This document shows, piece after piece, positions 56,701 to 64,000 of a DNA stretch of 64,000 bases. Every line of letters begins with the position of its first letter. Within the stretch, counting starts at the first letter, position 1. The DNA lies in NCBI GenBank assembly GCA_034440635.1, contig JAOTON010001573.1:1-64000 (forward strand), written 5' to 3'. Origin of the DNA: Lepas anatifera (Eukaryota; Arthropoda; Thecostraca; Lepadidae). The position numbers were made by a program, and so were the translations under genes. The notes under the pieces were generated by a model that saw only the letters and a program-made list of their open reading frames with translations, was not told the DNA's origin and ran no database searches.

Positions 56701-57126
56701 TTCAGGAGACAGTTATTGAGATGTCAATCCCGAAAGCCGACCCTACAACAAAAAATATGCATATGGCTGGTACAGCTACCGTATCTCTCCGACTTAGAGG
56801 CACCGTTCTGGTAGTCCTCGGCGACTACGATTCACTTCCGCTGTGAAACTACGATCTGCAGACGTACCGAAGCCACCGTTTGACTCTCCTGGTGTGCTCA
56901 GGTGGCAGCTCGCAAGAAGTTCAAGTGCACCTCCTCCGACTGCACTGGCGGCGACCTCTCCACCAACCAGGACCACTTCATGGAGCGGTCCGAGTGCATC
57001 CAGCACTTTGTGCAGGCCTTCGGGGCCATGCCGCTGCAGCACGTGGAGTTCCGCGCCGACCCCGTCCTCTACAAGGACACCTTCCCCCACAAGCTGAAGC
57101 GCTACAATGACGTTGGAAGTCTGTGA
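38186..57126 (+). CDS. EXT2: exostosin-2, heparan sulfate glucuronosyl/N-acetylglucosaminyl transferase subunit
   Basis: Ten exons (listed separately) predict about 699 residues, close to the about 718 of the human protein. EXT2 works with EXT1 in the Golgi to polymerise the GlcA-GlcNAc backbone of heparan sulfate. Seen here: a short basic cytosolic tail, one membrane segment at residues about 24-48 (type II anchor), a cysteine-rich start of the lumenal part, an exostosin (GT47) domain across exons 1-5 ('[11 protein letters not shown]', 'ACLFVP', '[18 protein letters not shown]'), and a GT64 domain across exons 6-10 ('[11 protein letters not shown]', 'VLVVWNNQ', '[20 protein letters not shown]' with the DDD motif at about 518-520, 'LTGAAFYHK', '[10 protein letters not shown]'). 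It ends 'YNDVGSL'. EXT2 rather than EXT1 or EXTL3 is clear from the C-terminus and spacing. All exon phases agree apart from two opposite one-base slips in G-runs (exons 1 and 2). Confidence 0.93.
39092..39282 (+). CDS. EXT2: EXT2 exon 2
   Basis: Acceptor CTCTCTCCAG, donor CG|GTGAGA. Reads '[19 protein letters not shown]' and '[18 protein letters not shown]'. Joined to exon 1, the phase is one base short at the G-run 39,097-39,101 ('YW...GENHLIF'). Adding one G restores the conserved tryptophan after the junction. The exon end phase (two bases) fits exon 3. Confidence 0.88.
39283..40002 (+). repeat. EXT2 intron 2, degenerate minisatellite
   Basis: Much of this 720-bp intron consists of diverged repeats of a pattern like CTGACACCCCTCTGTAGTCC followed by a C-rich stretch (for example 39,340-39,425 and 39,700-39,995). 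Repeats run up to the 3' splice site (CCTCTGTCTGGCAG). Confidence 0.7.
40003..40177 (+). CDS. EXT2: EXT2 exon 3
   Basis: Acceptor TGTCTGGCAG, donor CTGCAG|GTCAGA. Reads '[18 protein letters not shown]' to 'HGYWETLQ', the stretch before the conserved 'FC' block. 58 codons plus one completing base. Confidence 0.88.
40178..41612 (+). repeat. 66/69-bp minisatellite starting at the exon 3 donor
   Basis: About 20 units of 66 or 69 bp. The unit contains GTCAGAACTGGACGGCGACT and GGGCACCAGAGGTCAG. The first unit begins with the exon 3 splice donor itself (CAG|GTCAGAACTGGGC), so each unit repeats a donor-like AG|GTCAG. Unit lengths divisible by three leave one + frame open for 419 codons; that frame is an artefact of the repeat, not a gene. 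Confidence 0.92.
42128..42775 (+). repeat. minisatellite made from the exon 4 splice acceptor
   Basis: About a dozen units of roughly 40-53 bp, each reading CTGTGCCTCCGGCAG then TCGTCTGAGTTCTGTGCTGT. The last unit runs into EXT2 exon 4, where the same words are CTCCGGCAG|TCGTCCGAG. Every unit therefore has a CGGCAG acceptor and the first 10 or so exon 4 codons ('SSEFCAV'). Confidence 0.9.
42742..42919 (+). CDS. EXT2: EXT2 exon 4
   Basis: Starts after CTCCGGCAG and ends G|GTAGGA. Reads '[20 protein letters not shown]', then '[19 protein letters not shown]', the most conserved part of GT47. Compared with my memory of animal EXT2, about six residues are missing between 'FC' and 'AGC'. The start is ambiguous because the preceding minisatellite repeats the same acceptor. 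Confidence 0.85.
43351..43520 (+). CDS. EXT2: EXT2 exon 5
   Basis: Acceptor CCTCTGACAG, donor GTCAGT. Reads '[20 protein letters not shown]' and '[20 protein letters not shown]' to 'EAWNDPPEL', the end of the GT47 part. Confidence 0.9.
43892..44075 (+). CDS. EXT2: EXT2 exon 6
   Basis: Acceptor CTGCCGCCAG, donor GTGCGT. Starts the GT64 domain: '[20 protein letters not shown]', '[19 protein letters not shown]'. 61 codons plus one base. Confidence 0.92.
44685..44851 (+). CDS. EXT2: EXT2 exon 7
   Basis: Acceptor GATCGCCAG, donor CAG|GTCAGT. Reads '[20 protein letters not shown]', '[20 protein letters not shown]' and '[12 protein letters not shown]'. The DDD is the metal- and UDP-sugar-binding motif of GT64 enzymes and is intact. 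Confidence 0.93.
44862..45000 (+). repeat. (CTGA)n microsatellite at the exon 7 donor
   Basis: About 34 copies of CTGA start 10 bp after the splice site; the donor itself (GTCAGTCACTGACTGA) grades into the repeat. One unit is changed to CTAA near 44,980. Confidence 0.95.
45589..45732 (+). CDS. EXT2: EXT2 exon 8
   Basis: Acceptor GTGCGGCCAG, donor AAG|GTCAGC. Reads '[20 protein letters not shown]' to '[12 protein letters not shown]'. 48 codons, phase 0 at both ends. Confidence 0.93.
45733..46525. other. start of EXT2 intron 8
   Basis: Intronic sequence without a recognisable element up to the MITE at 46,526. Confidence 0.6.
46526..47074 (-). mobile_element. TTAA MITE with AGGTCA clusters, copy 4 (truncated)
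   Basis: Begins CCCTCGCCCCACCGGGG after a mutated TTGA and follows copy 3 closely to 'AGCTAGAGCGCTGAA'. The other half is missing even beyond the LINE that follows, so it was truncated before or during that insertion. Confidence 0.75.
47088..48328 (+). other. 5' UTR of the I-type LINE
   Basis: No coding frame with recognisable content. GC-rich. It should contain the internal promoter of the element, but I see no specific motif. Confidence 0.5.
48329..49453 (+). CDS. LINE ORF1 protein, nucleic-acid binding, three zinc knuckles
   Basis: 374 codons, open throughout. Residues 1-160 form a domain of unknown fold. Residues 164-217 contain three CCHC-type knuckles, the first a clean CX2CX4HX4C ('[14 protein letters not shown]'), the second '[14 protein letters not shown]', the third '[15 protein letters not shown]'. 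The C-terminal part from about 290 is proline- and alanine-rich. Proteins of this kind coat the LINE RNA. The stop overlaps the next start as ATGA (49,450-49,453). Confidence 0.88.
   Translation: MMIRGVDSTLSSLSPFQRKEACDRLGKVMRCSCLRDGVLEVELSSSADAQRALDITELRYTKREAGQRKVVTVYVTIVPHKTKNFSKGVITCFDLKGVSEEEIVDGLTESGVVEARRVRRKVGGILEETDTLILTFDSVDLPTDMNVGYVKVRVRPYVPNPMRCFSCQRYGHTAKFCKGKKVCERCGTSEHDGRECDARELFCINCEGPHSTGDKNCPRMKTEKEILSIMVTKRIPFRAAKDTYEASHPRSSYAEAVRSTAPTVAASLRTPTPRMTPEEVIRSLTLADFIRLAGRMGLVISGQPAAPTSQPEAAPPPPIPPAPPPPPVAPAGGGGGERGTTPAPITPSETPATPRQRVPLATPEPDPLKRLRAG
49450..49839 (+). CDS. proline-rich LINE frame overlapping ORF1 by ATGA
   Basis: 129 codons, rich in proline, serine and basic residues, including a run of nine prolines. 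It starts at the ATG that overlaps the ORF1 stop, suggesting re-initiation, or it may simply be the remnant of a longer ORF1 or of the ORF2 leader. No domain is recognised. Confidence 0.45.
   Translation: MTVGRGGKRRQLPSPVQPPVEISVDGQPSAPAFTPLSDNQPPPPPPPPPTSVAAVRRQFEGSRREDSTRGRSPTKRVASGTPPGQPQPSKVRAASIGTSRPGASSRPRQSGVPSAPPKKTYGQGGPYWK
49885..53599 (+). pseudogene. LINE ORF2: endonuclease, reverse transcriptase, RNase H (two slips)
   Basis: Endonuclease from '[20 protein letters not shown]' and '[11 protein letters not shown]' (49,890). One base slips near 50,175, then 50,221-50,886 reads '[15 protein letters not shown]' and 'GSDHFPV', and the linker '[20 protein letters not shown]'. A second slip near 50,850 leads to the 887-codon frame 50,936-53,599. 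There: '[12 protein letters not shown]', '[14 protein letters not shown]', '[12 protein letters not shown]', 'GIPQGSVSS', and the catalytic '[11 protein letters not shown]' (about residue 318). RNase H follows with 'FYTDGSKTD' (about 616), 'ELTALDKAL', '[11 protein letters not shown]' and '[19 protein letters not shown]', then a C-terminal '[19 protein letters not shown]' finger. The two slips make it a pseudogene unless they are assembly errors. Confidence 0.9.
53600..54058 (+). other. 3' UTR and tail of the I-type LINE
   Basis: GC-rich until about 53,840, then a terminal hairpin-like motif (TTATGGGCGCTATATGACCT ... GGCGCGCCCATAA) and a tail of ATCA/TCAA repeats before the target duplication. 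Such 3' structures are recognised by the element's RT. Confidence 0.65.
54074..56037. other. rest of EXT2 intron 8
   Basis: Nothing recognised on either strand apart from ordinary intronic sequence. It ends with the acceptor TGTTGGTCGCCAG. Confidence 0.5.
56038..56166 (+). CDS. EXT2: EXT2 exon 9
   Basis: Acceptor GGTCGCCAG, donor AAG|GTCAGT. Reads '[20 protein letters not shown]' and '[20 protein letters not shown]', the conserved GT64 segment with the catalytic-region 'ED'. 43 codons, phase 0 at both ends. Confidence 0.93.
56902..57126 (+). CDS. EXT2: EXT2 exon 10 (last)
   Basis: Acceptor TGTGCTCAG; stop TGA 57,124-57,126. Reads '[20 protein letters not shown]', '[20 protein letters not shown]', '[20 protein letters not shown]' and ends 'NDVGSL', matching the EXT2 C-terminus. 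Confidence 0.93.
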   Translation: MAARKKFKCTSSDCTGGDLSTNQDHFMERSECIQHFVQAFGAMPLQHVEFRADPVLYKDTFPHKLKRYNDVGSL

Positions 57127-58484
57127 GCGAGATAGGGCTGTTGGAAGAAACCGTTGGGTAGATCGCGCTGGGTTGGGTTTTATGATGTTAAGAGTTTACT
57201 GGCCAGTTAGGGAAGTGTTTTGTATTTGTATCGTCAGTGATACGGGATGCGTGGAGTCGTCGTGCTGAACTCGGCGTCGCCTGGTGCTGATAAGTGGGTG
57301 AACTGGAGGTCCGTGGAGGCAGACTGCCGGTTCATCGGGGACATGTCGTCATCATGAACCAATCATGTGAGCGGGGTTCCGACTGGCGTCTTCTGGCCGA
57401 CCGTTACCCTGGGTGAATGACGGTGACACCATGACCAGCCTGCGACACGAGCGAACGTGAGCGCGAGCCCACTTCACCGGCGAGGACGCTAAGGCACGTC
57501 AGCGGTCGCGTGTGAGATGTCTCCGTTCTTGGTCACAGTAATGCGCCGACGTTGCACATCAAATAGCTACTTAAGGACCCGACTGCGATGTCTGGGTCTG
57601 CGGCAGGGGGTTGCGCTCTGGCTTTTTAGCGTATGCCAAAAATGGCAACCTCAAATCTGGCATTCACCATGGTGATGACGTCAGCGATCGCCTAGAGCTG
57701 CTTAGCAACGCATTGTCGCTAAGCATTGTAGAAGACGGGGCTATCAGGAGATAAGTTGAGGATTAGGGGCAATAATACTGTTTTCTGGACGTGGGGTAAT
57801 AAATCCTGGGTCTACCCCTCGCCAGATGCATCTTGAAACCGTAAAACACTCCACGATCCGTAGTCGATTCTCATTGAATGAATGGGCGGCTCCACCTTGA
57901 GAGTAACTGCTGACGTCACAAACGTAAAAGTCTCTAGAAACAGAGGTTGCCATTTTTTGAGAGGTGAGCGTTCTACCTCTACATTTAAAGGCCTTGGTCT
58001 GCGGTACGTGCGCTGTGTTTTCGGCTGCTCACAATAATCAGTCGGTTGATCGACGTTTATTGATCGAATGCATGACAATCGCAAGAGATAGTACAGTTTG
58101 CCGCTGGCGCAGGCCAGAGAGATCTCTAAATTAAAGAGATGCCATGCAGCGATGGCGTGGTGGAGGTTTACAGAACGCACACCGCTCAGTGTTACCAAGT
58201 TCTCGAAGAAATGGCTAGACATCTATAACACTTGATCTGCATACGTAGGTACATACATCCATGGATGGGACAGTATACAATTGCTGTGCTTGTTACCATT
58301 TTGCTAATACCAGTACTGTTGATGCTGCACACTTTATTCACACAAAACATAAGTGCCGGCAAGACTGCGCTTTTCATTGCGGTTTTCTTCCTGGCATGGT
58401 CCACATGCTGTTCATACCATTTCAATCACGAATATACATGTTTCGATACGTAGAGAAAGAACATTTTTTTTAAATATTTACTTT

Positions 58485-58489
<5 letters not shown>
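57127..58489 (+). other. EXT2 3' UTR and downstream flank
   Basis: No further coding sequence recognised. The first AATAAA after the stop that I see is at 57,798-57,803 and is a candidate polyadenylation signal, 0.67 kb downstream. Confidence 0.35.
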
Positions 58490-58540
<51 letters not shown>

Positions 58541-58545
58541 GTATA
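58487..58545. repeat. TA microsatellite
   Basis: About 55 bp of TA repeats with a few TG steps at the right end. Confidence 0.95.
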
Positions 58546-58656
58546 TTCATTGTTGAAGACATTTTATTCCGGACTGCATCAAAGCCGTCTAAACTTAAAA
58601 TCATCATTTTATCTGCACAAGCCTAAAGTCGTAAAGCTGTAAAAACTCATCAAATG

Positions 58657-58850
58657 GGGCCGGGTGGCCTAGTAGCTTCATTGCTCGTTTTCAGATGGTA
58701 TAGCATGGACTAACGTGGGTTCAATCCCCACGGCGGGAAACCGCCTTCCATGTCCGATCTGACCCGGTGGAGAGGACCCTTACACACCCACGCCAATGCT
58801 CTTTATAATCGGGCAAGTGTGCCCGTTGGCAGTGGCCCCTATATAATGAA
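58657..58850 (+). mobile_element. tRNA-derived SINE
   Basis: A-box-like GGGTGGCCTAGTAG at 58,662 and B-box-like GTGGGTTCAATCCCC at 58,719 with the usual spacing of a tRNA head, followed by a unique body. The head has no anticodon-arm folding that would make it a true tRNA gene. No target duplication found. Confidence 0.6.
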
Positions 58851-59953
58851 ATAAGTCTCCGCAGAATGGCTCAGCTACCCTGAATGTGGCCATGGTCTGC
58901 AGTTTGAGAAACAATGTATGTACTTCAGTGTAGGCCATCCTACATATACATCAGATACTGCAGGCCGCTGTCATACCTCTATGCGCTATTGTACTGTTGA
59001 AAAACTAGCCGGAAAAAGGCAGGGCCAGCATCTGTGAGTGTTCCGTCTCCGTGTTCTGTGATTGTGTCCGTTGTATGCCTAGTCATTGTGTCATTATGTT
59101 CGCGTCGGTGCCAAAGGCCCGCGTGGTACAGCCGGTTCCGCACTGATTGGTAGGTATAAGTGTCAGTTGTTTTTAGAAATATAAAAAAAGAAGAAGAAAC
59201 GATTACACTTGTCACAAAAGGTTGCGTATCTAGTAATGTATTTTGACGAACTCTTTAACTGTGGGCCCCTGCGAACTGGTTGAGACGCCATTTTGGAAAA
59301 TTATGGACCGAAAAATGTTTTCGCCGATCCCGATGATTTTCTGTGTCTTTTTCTCAAATGTTTCCGAATTCTGGACCCGGTGAAGTATTTCTGCACGTCA
59401 GTTCATGCATCAAGTTAAAACGCTGCAGGTGAGACAACAACGGTGTCGGCAGGAAACATCACCGGAGAGATATTTCGCAAAGGCGACCACGGCCTAATAC
59501 CTACCAATCAGTATGGAACCGGCTGTAAATCGTGTGGCCACATGCCTGTTCAGTGGGGGACCGTACAACGCGGGGCAGGCTGTCTAGCAGCAGGCAGCTC
59601 TGAGTGAGGAGAGGACACAGGGCACATACACTGCGCCAGCGTGTAGTCTGTATCAGCTTGGTTAGTCGTTAACTACTGCTGCTGGTCCTCTCGGCTCATC
59701 CATCTGTCGCCGTCGAAGTTAGGACGAAAGTGTGTGAGCACATTTGCGAGACTGATTTTGGTCAAGCCTTTCCGTTCTCTTACTGGGTGGACTTTTGTTG
59801 TTGTGCGTGTGACAGTCATTATTGTGCGTTTGGACAGTGATGTGGATGTAGATTTTGCGAAACTTACAATTCTTTTTATGGTGTTTTAGAGGCTGTAAGC
59901 CTCTGTATGGATTAGGCATTTGTGGTGGATGCTGACTGCAGGGTGCCATTGTT

Positions 59954-59954
<1 letters not shown>
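58851..59954. other. unassigned sequence with a short inverted pair
   Basis: No gene. 'ACAGCCGGTTCC' and 'CTGATTGGTAGGTAT' occur at 59,127-59,157 and again inverted at 59,497-59,526; the first copy is followed by an A-rich stretch and may be a retrotransposon tail. Confidence 0.35.

Positions 59955-60003
<49 letters not shown>
59955..60003. repeat. TA microsatellite
   Basis: About 48 bp of TA repeats. Confidence 0.95.
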
Positions 60004-60005
<2 letters not shown>

Positions 60006-60399
60006 CATCGGCTGACGTGAGCTTGAAAATTAGTGTGTAGATATGCTTCAAATTTGGATTTAAAATGCGTGTTAACCCTTAAGTACAGTGTTTTACATAT
60101 GATACGAATCTGAACACCCGCAGCTCAGAAGTCTGGAGCCAACGCACGGTGGAGGGAGTCAGGTATTTGCCGCCCAGATAGTTGACATGAGAGCACATTG
60201 GCGGGAACAAATGTTTGCGTCTCGTGAACTTTATAGCGCTCATCACGCTCAAGTTTCCTGAACTGGTACAGTATTGTCCTTGTCAAACGTCACCCGTCCA
60301 TCCGCTCACGGCGACGCTGGGAGTTTATGGCGGCGGCCGAACCTAGGCTCAGGAACGGGAATAGGCCAGGCGCGGTACTAGCGGCCATCCCACCCCGCC

Positions 60400-61482
60400 G
60401 CTACTGGTTACTGTGCAGGAGGTTATCACTCCGCTGGTTACTGTGCAGGAGGTTATCACTCAGAGCACCGCTGGTTACTGTGCAGGAGGTTATCACTCAG
60501 AGCACCGCTGGTTACTGTGCAGGAGGTGATCACTCAGAGCACCGCTGGTTACTGTGCAGGAGGTTATCACTCAGAGCACCGCTGGTTACTGTGCAGGAGG
60601 TTATCACTCAGAGCACCGCTGGTTACTGTGCAGGAGGTTATCACTCAGAGCACCGCTGGTTACTGTGCAGGAGGTTATCACTCAGAGCACCGCTGGTTAC
60701 TGTGCAGGAGGTTATCACTCAGAGCACCGCTGGCTACTGTGCAGGAGGTTATCACTCCGCTGGTTACTGTGCAGGAGGTTATCACTCAGAGCACCGCTGG
60801 TTACTGTGCAGGAGGTTATCACTCAGAGCACCGCTGGTTACTGTGCAGGAGGTTATCACTCAGAGCACCGCTGGTTACTGTGCAGGAGGTTATCACTCAG
60901 AGCACCGCTGGTTACTGTGCAGGAGGTTATCACTCAGAGCACCGCTGGTTACTGTGCAGGAGGTTATCACTCAGAGCACCGCTGGTTACTGTGCAGGAGG
61001 TTATCACTCAGAGCACCGCTGGCTACTGTGCAGGAGGTTATCACTCAGAGCACCGCTGGTTACTGTGCAGGAGGTTATCACTCAGAGCACCGCTGGTTAC
61101 TGTGCAGGAGGTGATCACTCAGAGCACCGCTGGTTACTGTGCAGGAGGTTATCACTCAGAGCACCGCTGGTTACTGTGCAGGAGGTTATCACTCAGAGCA
61201 CCGCTGGTTACTGTGCAGGAGGTTATCACTCAGAGCACCGCTGGTTACTGTGCAGGAGGTTATCACTCAGAGCACCGCTGGTTACTGTGCAGGAGGTTAT
61301 CACTCAGAGCACCGCTGGTTACTGTGCAGGAGGTGATCACTCAGAGCACCGCTGGTTACTGTGCAGGAGGTTATCACTCAGAGCACCGCTGGTTACTGTG
61401 CAGGAGGTTATCACTCAGAGCACCGCTGGCTACTGTGCAGGAGGTTATCACTCAGAGCACCGCTGGTTACTGTGCAGTAGCC
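60400..61482 (+). repeat. 37-bp minisatellite, about 29 units
   Basis: The unit contains GGTTACTGTGCAGGAGGTTA and TCACTCAGAGCACCGCT. Variants: GGCTACTG, GGTGATC, and two shortened units near 60,425 and 60,755. The 37-bp unit has no stop in any + frame, so long open frames of 322 and 412 codons arise by chance; I do not call a protein. Confidence 0.95.
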
Positions 61483-61813
61483 TGACCACTTTTTGCAACT
61501 TTTTATCCGATCCCGGCTCCCCGGAGCTCATTCGATGCGTCCTGGCGAGCTTTACAACATGGTAACTTTTATTTGTTAAAATTTTGAATTTTCGAGATCC
61601 CGACCCTCCAAAAACTGAAAAATACTGGCCAAAATAAGGTTTTGCGCCCATGTTTGCTGCCAAAATACTTCTAACTGTACTTTTGTCCAGTCATGTTTAC
61701 GCTTACCAAATGCAGCTGAAGCCGCTCAAAAAATTAAGTTTTGAAGAAAGAATACCAAAATTTGAAACGACCTTAACGTAAAAGACGACTTGATGGCCTT
61801 TTAACTACCAATA
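61483..61813. other. unassigned sequence
   Basis: Nothing recognisable. Confidence 0.3.
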
Positions 61814-61998
61814 TACCATACTTTTAAGCATTCTGTCGCCTTGAAAGTGAGACCGAACATTTAGATCAGTTTAAAACATCTAATCACAGGTTGCAGGTTA
61901 AAAAGAAAATAATTAGGAATTGTCATAATTTATATACCCTGATGCCGAATTATCACAGAAGGAAAATTGAATAACACGCATATCACGACAGCCCGACG

Positions 61999-62902
61999 AC
62001 ACTCACTCTACCGGTCTGCTCCACCGCATGGTGACTTGGCCGGGCTGGGTCATCCGACCACACTTCTTATTTAAAGCGGCTCCATCCTGGCGTTTCTCGC
62101 CGACCACTTGTGCTGCAGCTTCCGAGGTCAGCTTCACACATCTCTCGGTAGACTGGGTATGGCACGGGATTCCACAAATGAGTGGCTCTTGGATTAGCTT
62201 CTCAAAGCTCTGCCTCGGTCATGCTCTTAACGTACGGTGGCTCAGAAGACCGTTCACCCCCCTATGTCCGACAGTTCATAGTAAGTATTTGCGAAGAAGT
62301 TGAGTTCCGGCACTTTCAACTTCCTTACCTGCGTTGTTTGCGCGGACTTGCGGCGAAGCGACTCTCTCGGTCTCGTTAATCGAGAGCGTTCCCGGATAAT
62401 CCTGATCTGCGATCATTCTGAGGATGATGCTTTCCGAGTGAGCCATAAAGCCATTTCGTGCCCTGCTCTTCTGCACGATATCCAGGTCGTCTTTCGTGCA
62501 GTAGACCTGCTGTCTTCTGATCTCTTCGAAGATGTTAGGTGCCGCGTTAACAGCATCAGAGCGGTATTTTACGTTAAGGATGGTGGGAACGTATACACAG
62601 ACAATGTGGGGCACCAGTCTAACTAGGGTGTCCTCGGGTTTGGTAACGGCAAAATAGTGGCGCAGCAAACGGCTCTGAGCGGTATGTCATCTCGCTGTGT
62701 ACAGCTTGCCATGATTCTGTTCGGCCAAGCTGACTCCCAGCTCACCACTAATAGCTGCCCTAGTGCAGAGATAGATAAGCTTAAAGTCTCGTGACGTGCC
62801 TTCTATGACTTCTGTCGAAGCATTCCGGAAGTCAGGGCACCAAATTGGTTGGAATGTTTTGACAGACATAGAATGTACCTCTGATGATATCTTCTGAGCC
62901 AC
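61999..62902 (-). pseudogene. remnant of an uncharacterised transposon-like metazoan protein
   Basis: Reading from 62,902 down: 'FKLIYLCTRAAISGELG', 'GKLYTARWHTAQSRLLRHYF', 'DTLVRLVPHIVCVYVPTILN', 'ARNGFMAHSESIILRMIAD', and, after a break, 'IPCHTQSTERCVKLTSEAAA', ending in a basic tail and stop near 61,999. From memory the blocks 'RWLTTANRILRLY', 'NGYFAHPENILLAML' and 'PCHTQAVERCVKLVTEA' occur together in large uncharacterised proteins of many animals. I infer a relation. It spans several frames and is not functional. Confidence 0.4.
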
Positions 62903-63135
62903 CGTACGTTAAGAGCATGACCGAGGCAGAGCTTGAGAATCTAATCCAAGAGCCACTCATTTGTGGAATCCCGTGCCATACCCAGTCTACCGAGAGATGT
63001 GTGAAGCTGACCTCGGAGGCTGCAGCACAAGTGGTCGGCGAGAAACGCCAGGATGGAGCCGCCTTAAATAAGAAGCGTGCTCGGAAGACCCAGCCCGGCC
63101 AAGTTACCAGGCGGTGGAGCAGACCGGTAGAGTGA
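62884..63135 (+). pseudogene. mirror copy of the 'HTQSTERCVKL' segment
   Basis: 83-codon open frame in the right arm, the inverse duplicate of the end of the minus-strand remnant: 'MTEAELENLIQEPLICGI', 'PCHTQSTERCVKLTSEAAA', then a basic tail. It is the better preserved of the two copies. Confidence 0.45.
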
Positions 63136-63323
63136 GTGTCGTCGGGCTGTCGTGATATGCGTGTTATTCAATTTTCCTTCTGTGATAATTCGGCATCAGG
63201 GTATATAAATTATGACAATTCCTAATTATTTTCTTTTAACCTGCAACCTGTGATTAGATGTTTTAAACTGATCTAAATGTTCGGTCTCACTTTCAAAGCG
63301 ACAAATTGCTTAAAAGTATGGTA

Positions 63324-64000
63324 GGGGAGAGGGCGGTAAGACGGGCATGGTAGGTAAGACGGGTACAGGCTCTGTGGACCAGACCGGTAATGGTATAAAT
63401 GTCCCATTACTTGCATTAATGCGTCTTGGAATGTCCTATCATGAGCCAAAAACACAAAGTTCTAACCTTTATTGGTTTGTAATTTTAGAAAAACGAAATT
63501 TGTGGTTCACCCTACCATTGCTAGTAGTTTTGAGTGTAACATTCTGGCAGTGTCTGGTCCTATTTGGAAGGCCAAGTATGCAAAACCGGTCTCGGCAGAG
63601 CGTTAACATACATTACATGATTTAAGTTTTATATTACCCCAGCACGATGGCCGCCAAGAATGAGATTTTCAACATATAAACATGGGGCATGACGGGCACG
63701 GAGAAATAAATACTACATCACCACACAAATTATAATCTTTATCGCTGGGTTTTTGCATGGTTGAAAGGAATCAGTCTGAGAGTCTGCTGCAAACCGGCTG
63801 AGGAACTTTTAATGATTGATTGTTAGAATTTAATAGGATTTTATGGAAATTCTGCAAAATAATTTTCCCTCGACTTTTTAATCGAAACAATGCAATGCAA
63901 AGTGTTTCAGAACTCATTTTTGCTCAACGTGGTAAGGTATTTGTCAAAAAGTTTTTGCATATGATAAACTACTTCATAAAACCCGTCTCACCCCGCCTGT
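63324..64000. mobile_element. possible TIR element cut by the window end
   Basis: Near the left border 'GGGCGGTAAGACGGGCATGG' occurs, followed by a repeat 'GGTAAGACGGGTAC'. The last bases of the window read 'AACCCGTCTCACCCCGCC', roughly the inverse. This could be a DNA element whose right end lies at or beyond the window end. No coding frame recognised. Confidence 0.3.

Larger units (their letters stand above)
61814..63323. mobile_element. fold-back element with 0.43-kb inverted arms
   Basis: Arms 61,814-62,249 and 62,890-63,323 are close inverse complements (outer ends TACCATACTTTTAAGCA). The left arm and spacer hold a minus-strand gene remnant; the right arm is a mirror copy of its last exon-like part. 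No target duplication found. Confidence 0.7.

Noticed and set aside
38186..57126. EXT2 as a pseudogene
   Set aside because: The two slips are opposite, both in G-runs, while ten exons, all splice sites and the DDD motif are intact; assembly error is simpler, although not proven.
38186..57126. EXT1 or EXTL3 as identity
   Set aside because: The C-terminal 'NDVGSL', the total length near 700 and the exon 9-10 sequence fit EXT2; EXTL3 is much longer.
58657..58740. Functional tRNA gene
   Set aside because: A- and B-box-like words are present, but I could not fold a proper anticodon arm and acceptor stem; a SINE head fits better.
60400..61482. CRISPR array
   Set aside because: Units are head-to-tail with no variable spacers, and the genome is clearly eukaryotic.
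60327..61565. 412- and 322-codon repetitive open frames
   Set aside because: Produced by a 37-bp tandem repeat without stops in any forward frame; no start context, domain or codon bias.

Overview
This is a window from an animal nuclear genome. The evidence is a multi-exon gene with GT-AG introns, tRNA-derived SINEs, LINEs, an LTR retrotransposon, several inverted-repeat DNA transposon families, minisatellites and microsatellites. No prokaryotic operon structure is visible. The mix of elements (a Ty3/gypsy element, an I-type LINE with RNase H, CR1-like LINEs, many MITEs) and the divergent EXT2 protein would fit an arthropod or another invertebrate. The sequence alone does not let me name the species.

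The only host gene I can support is EXT2 (exostosin-2, heparan sulfate co-polymerase) on the + strand. Its ten coding exons lie between 38,186 and 57,126. The exon phases fit together and predict about 699 residues, provided two one-base slips in runs of G (exons 1 and 2, opposite sign) are read as errors or recent lesions. Its introns are unusual: four of the nine are built of, or begin or end in, tandem repeats that touch the splice sites. The repeat at the end of intron 3 contains the 3' splice site and the first codons of exon 4. Intron 8 (10.3 kb) holds a complete I-type LINE with a 15-bp target duplication.

Layout: 0.5-4.9 kb, a decayed CR1-like LINE split by a 1.07-kb MITE. 5.1-5.6 kb, a TA-type MITE. 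6.0-8.0 kb, a fold-back element. 9.5-12.3 kb, a second fold-back element with a 9-bp target duplication. 12.5-19.2 kb, a non-LTR ORF1-like coiled-coil gene broken by a young Ty3/gypsy element (12,730-17,619) and by a TTAA MITE (17,810-18,828). 20.8-24.2 kb, a SINE, a repeat family copy, a hAT-like MITE and another TTAA MITE. 24.2-34.6 kb, mostly unassigned DNA with scattered MITEs, a LINE tail and a TTAA element. 34.6-37.9 kb, a hAT MITE and a minus-strand CR1-like LINE. 38.1-57.1 kb, EXT2. 57-64 kb, microsatellites, a SINE, a 37-bp minisatellite and a third fold-back element carrying the remnant of an uncharacterised transposon-like protein.

The most distinctive signals are (i) a TTAA/CTAG-flanked MITE family of about 1 kb packed with AGGTCA/TGACCT hexamers, the nuclear-receptor half-site, and (ii) the minisatellites of EXT2 that have grown out of its own splice sites.
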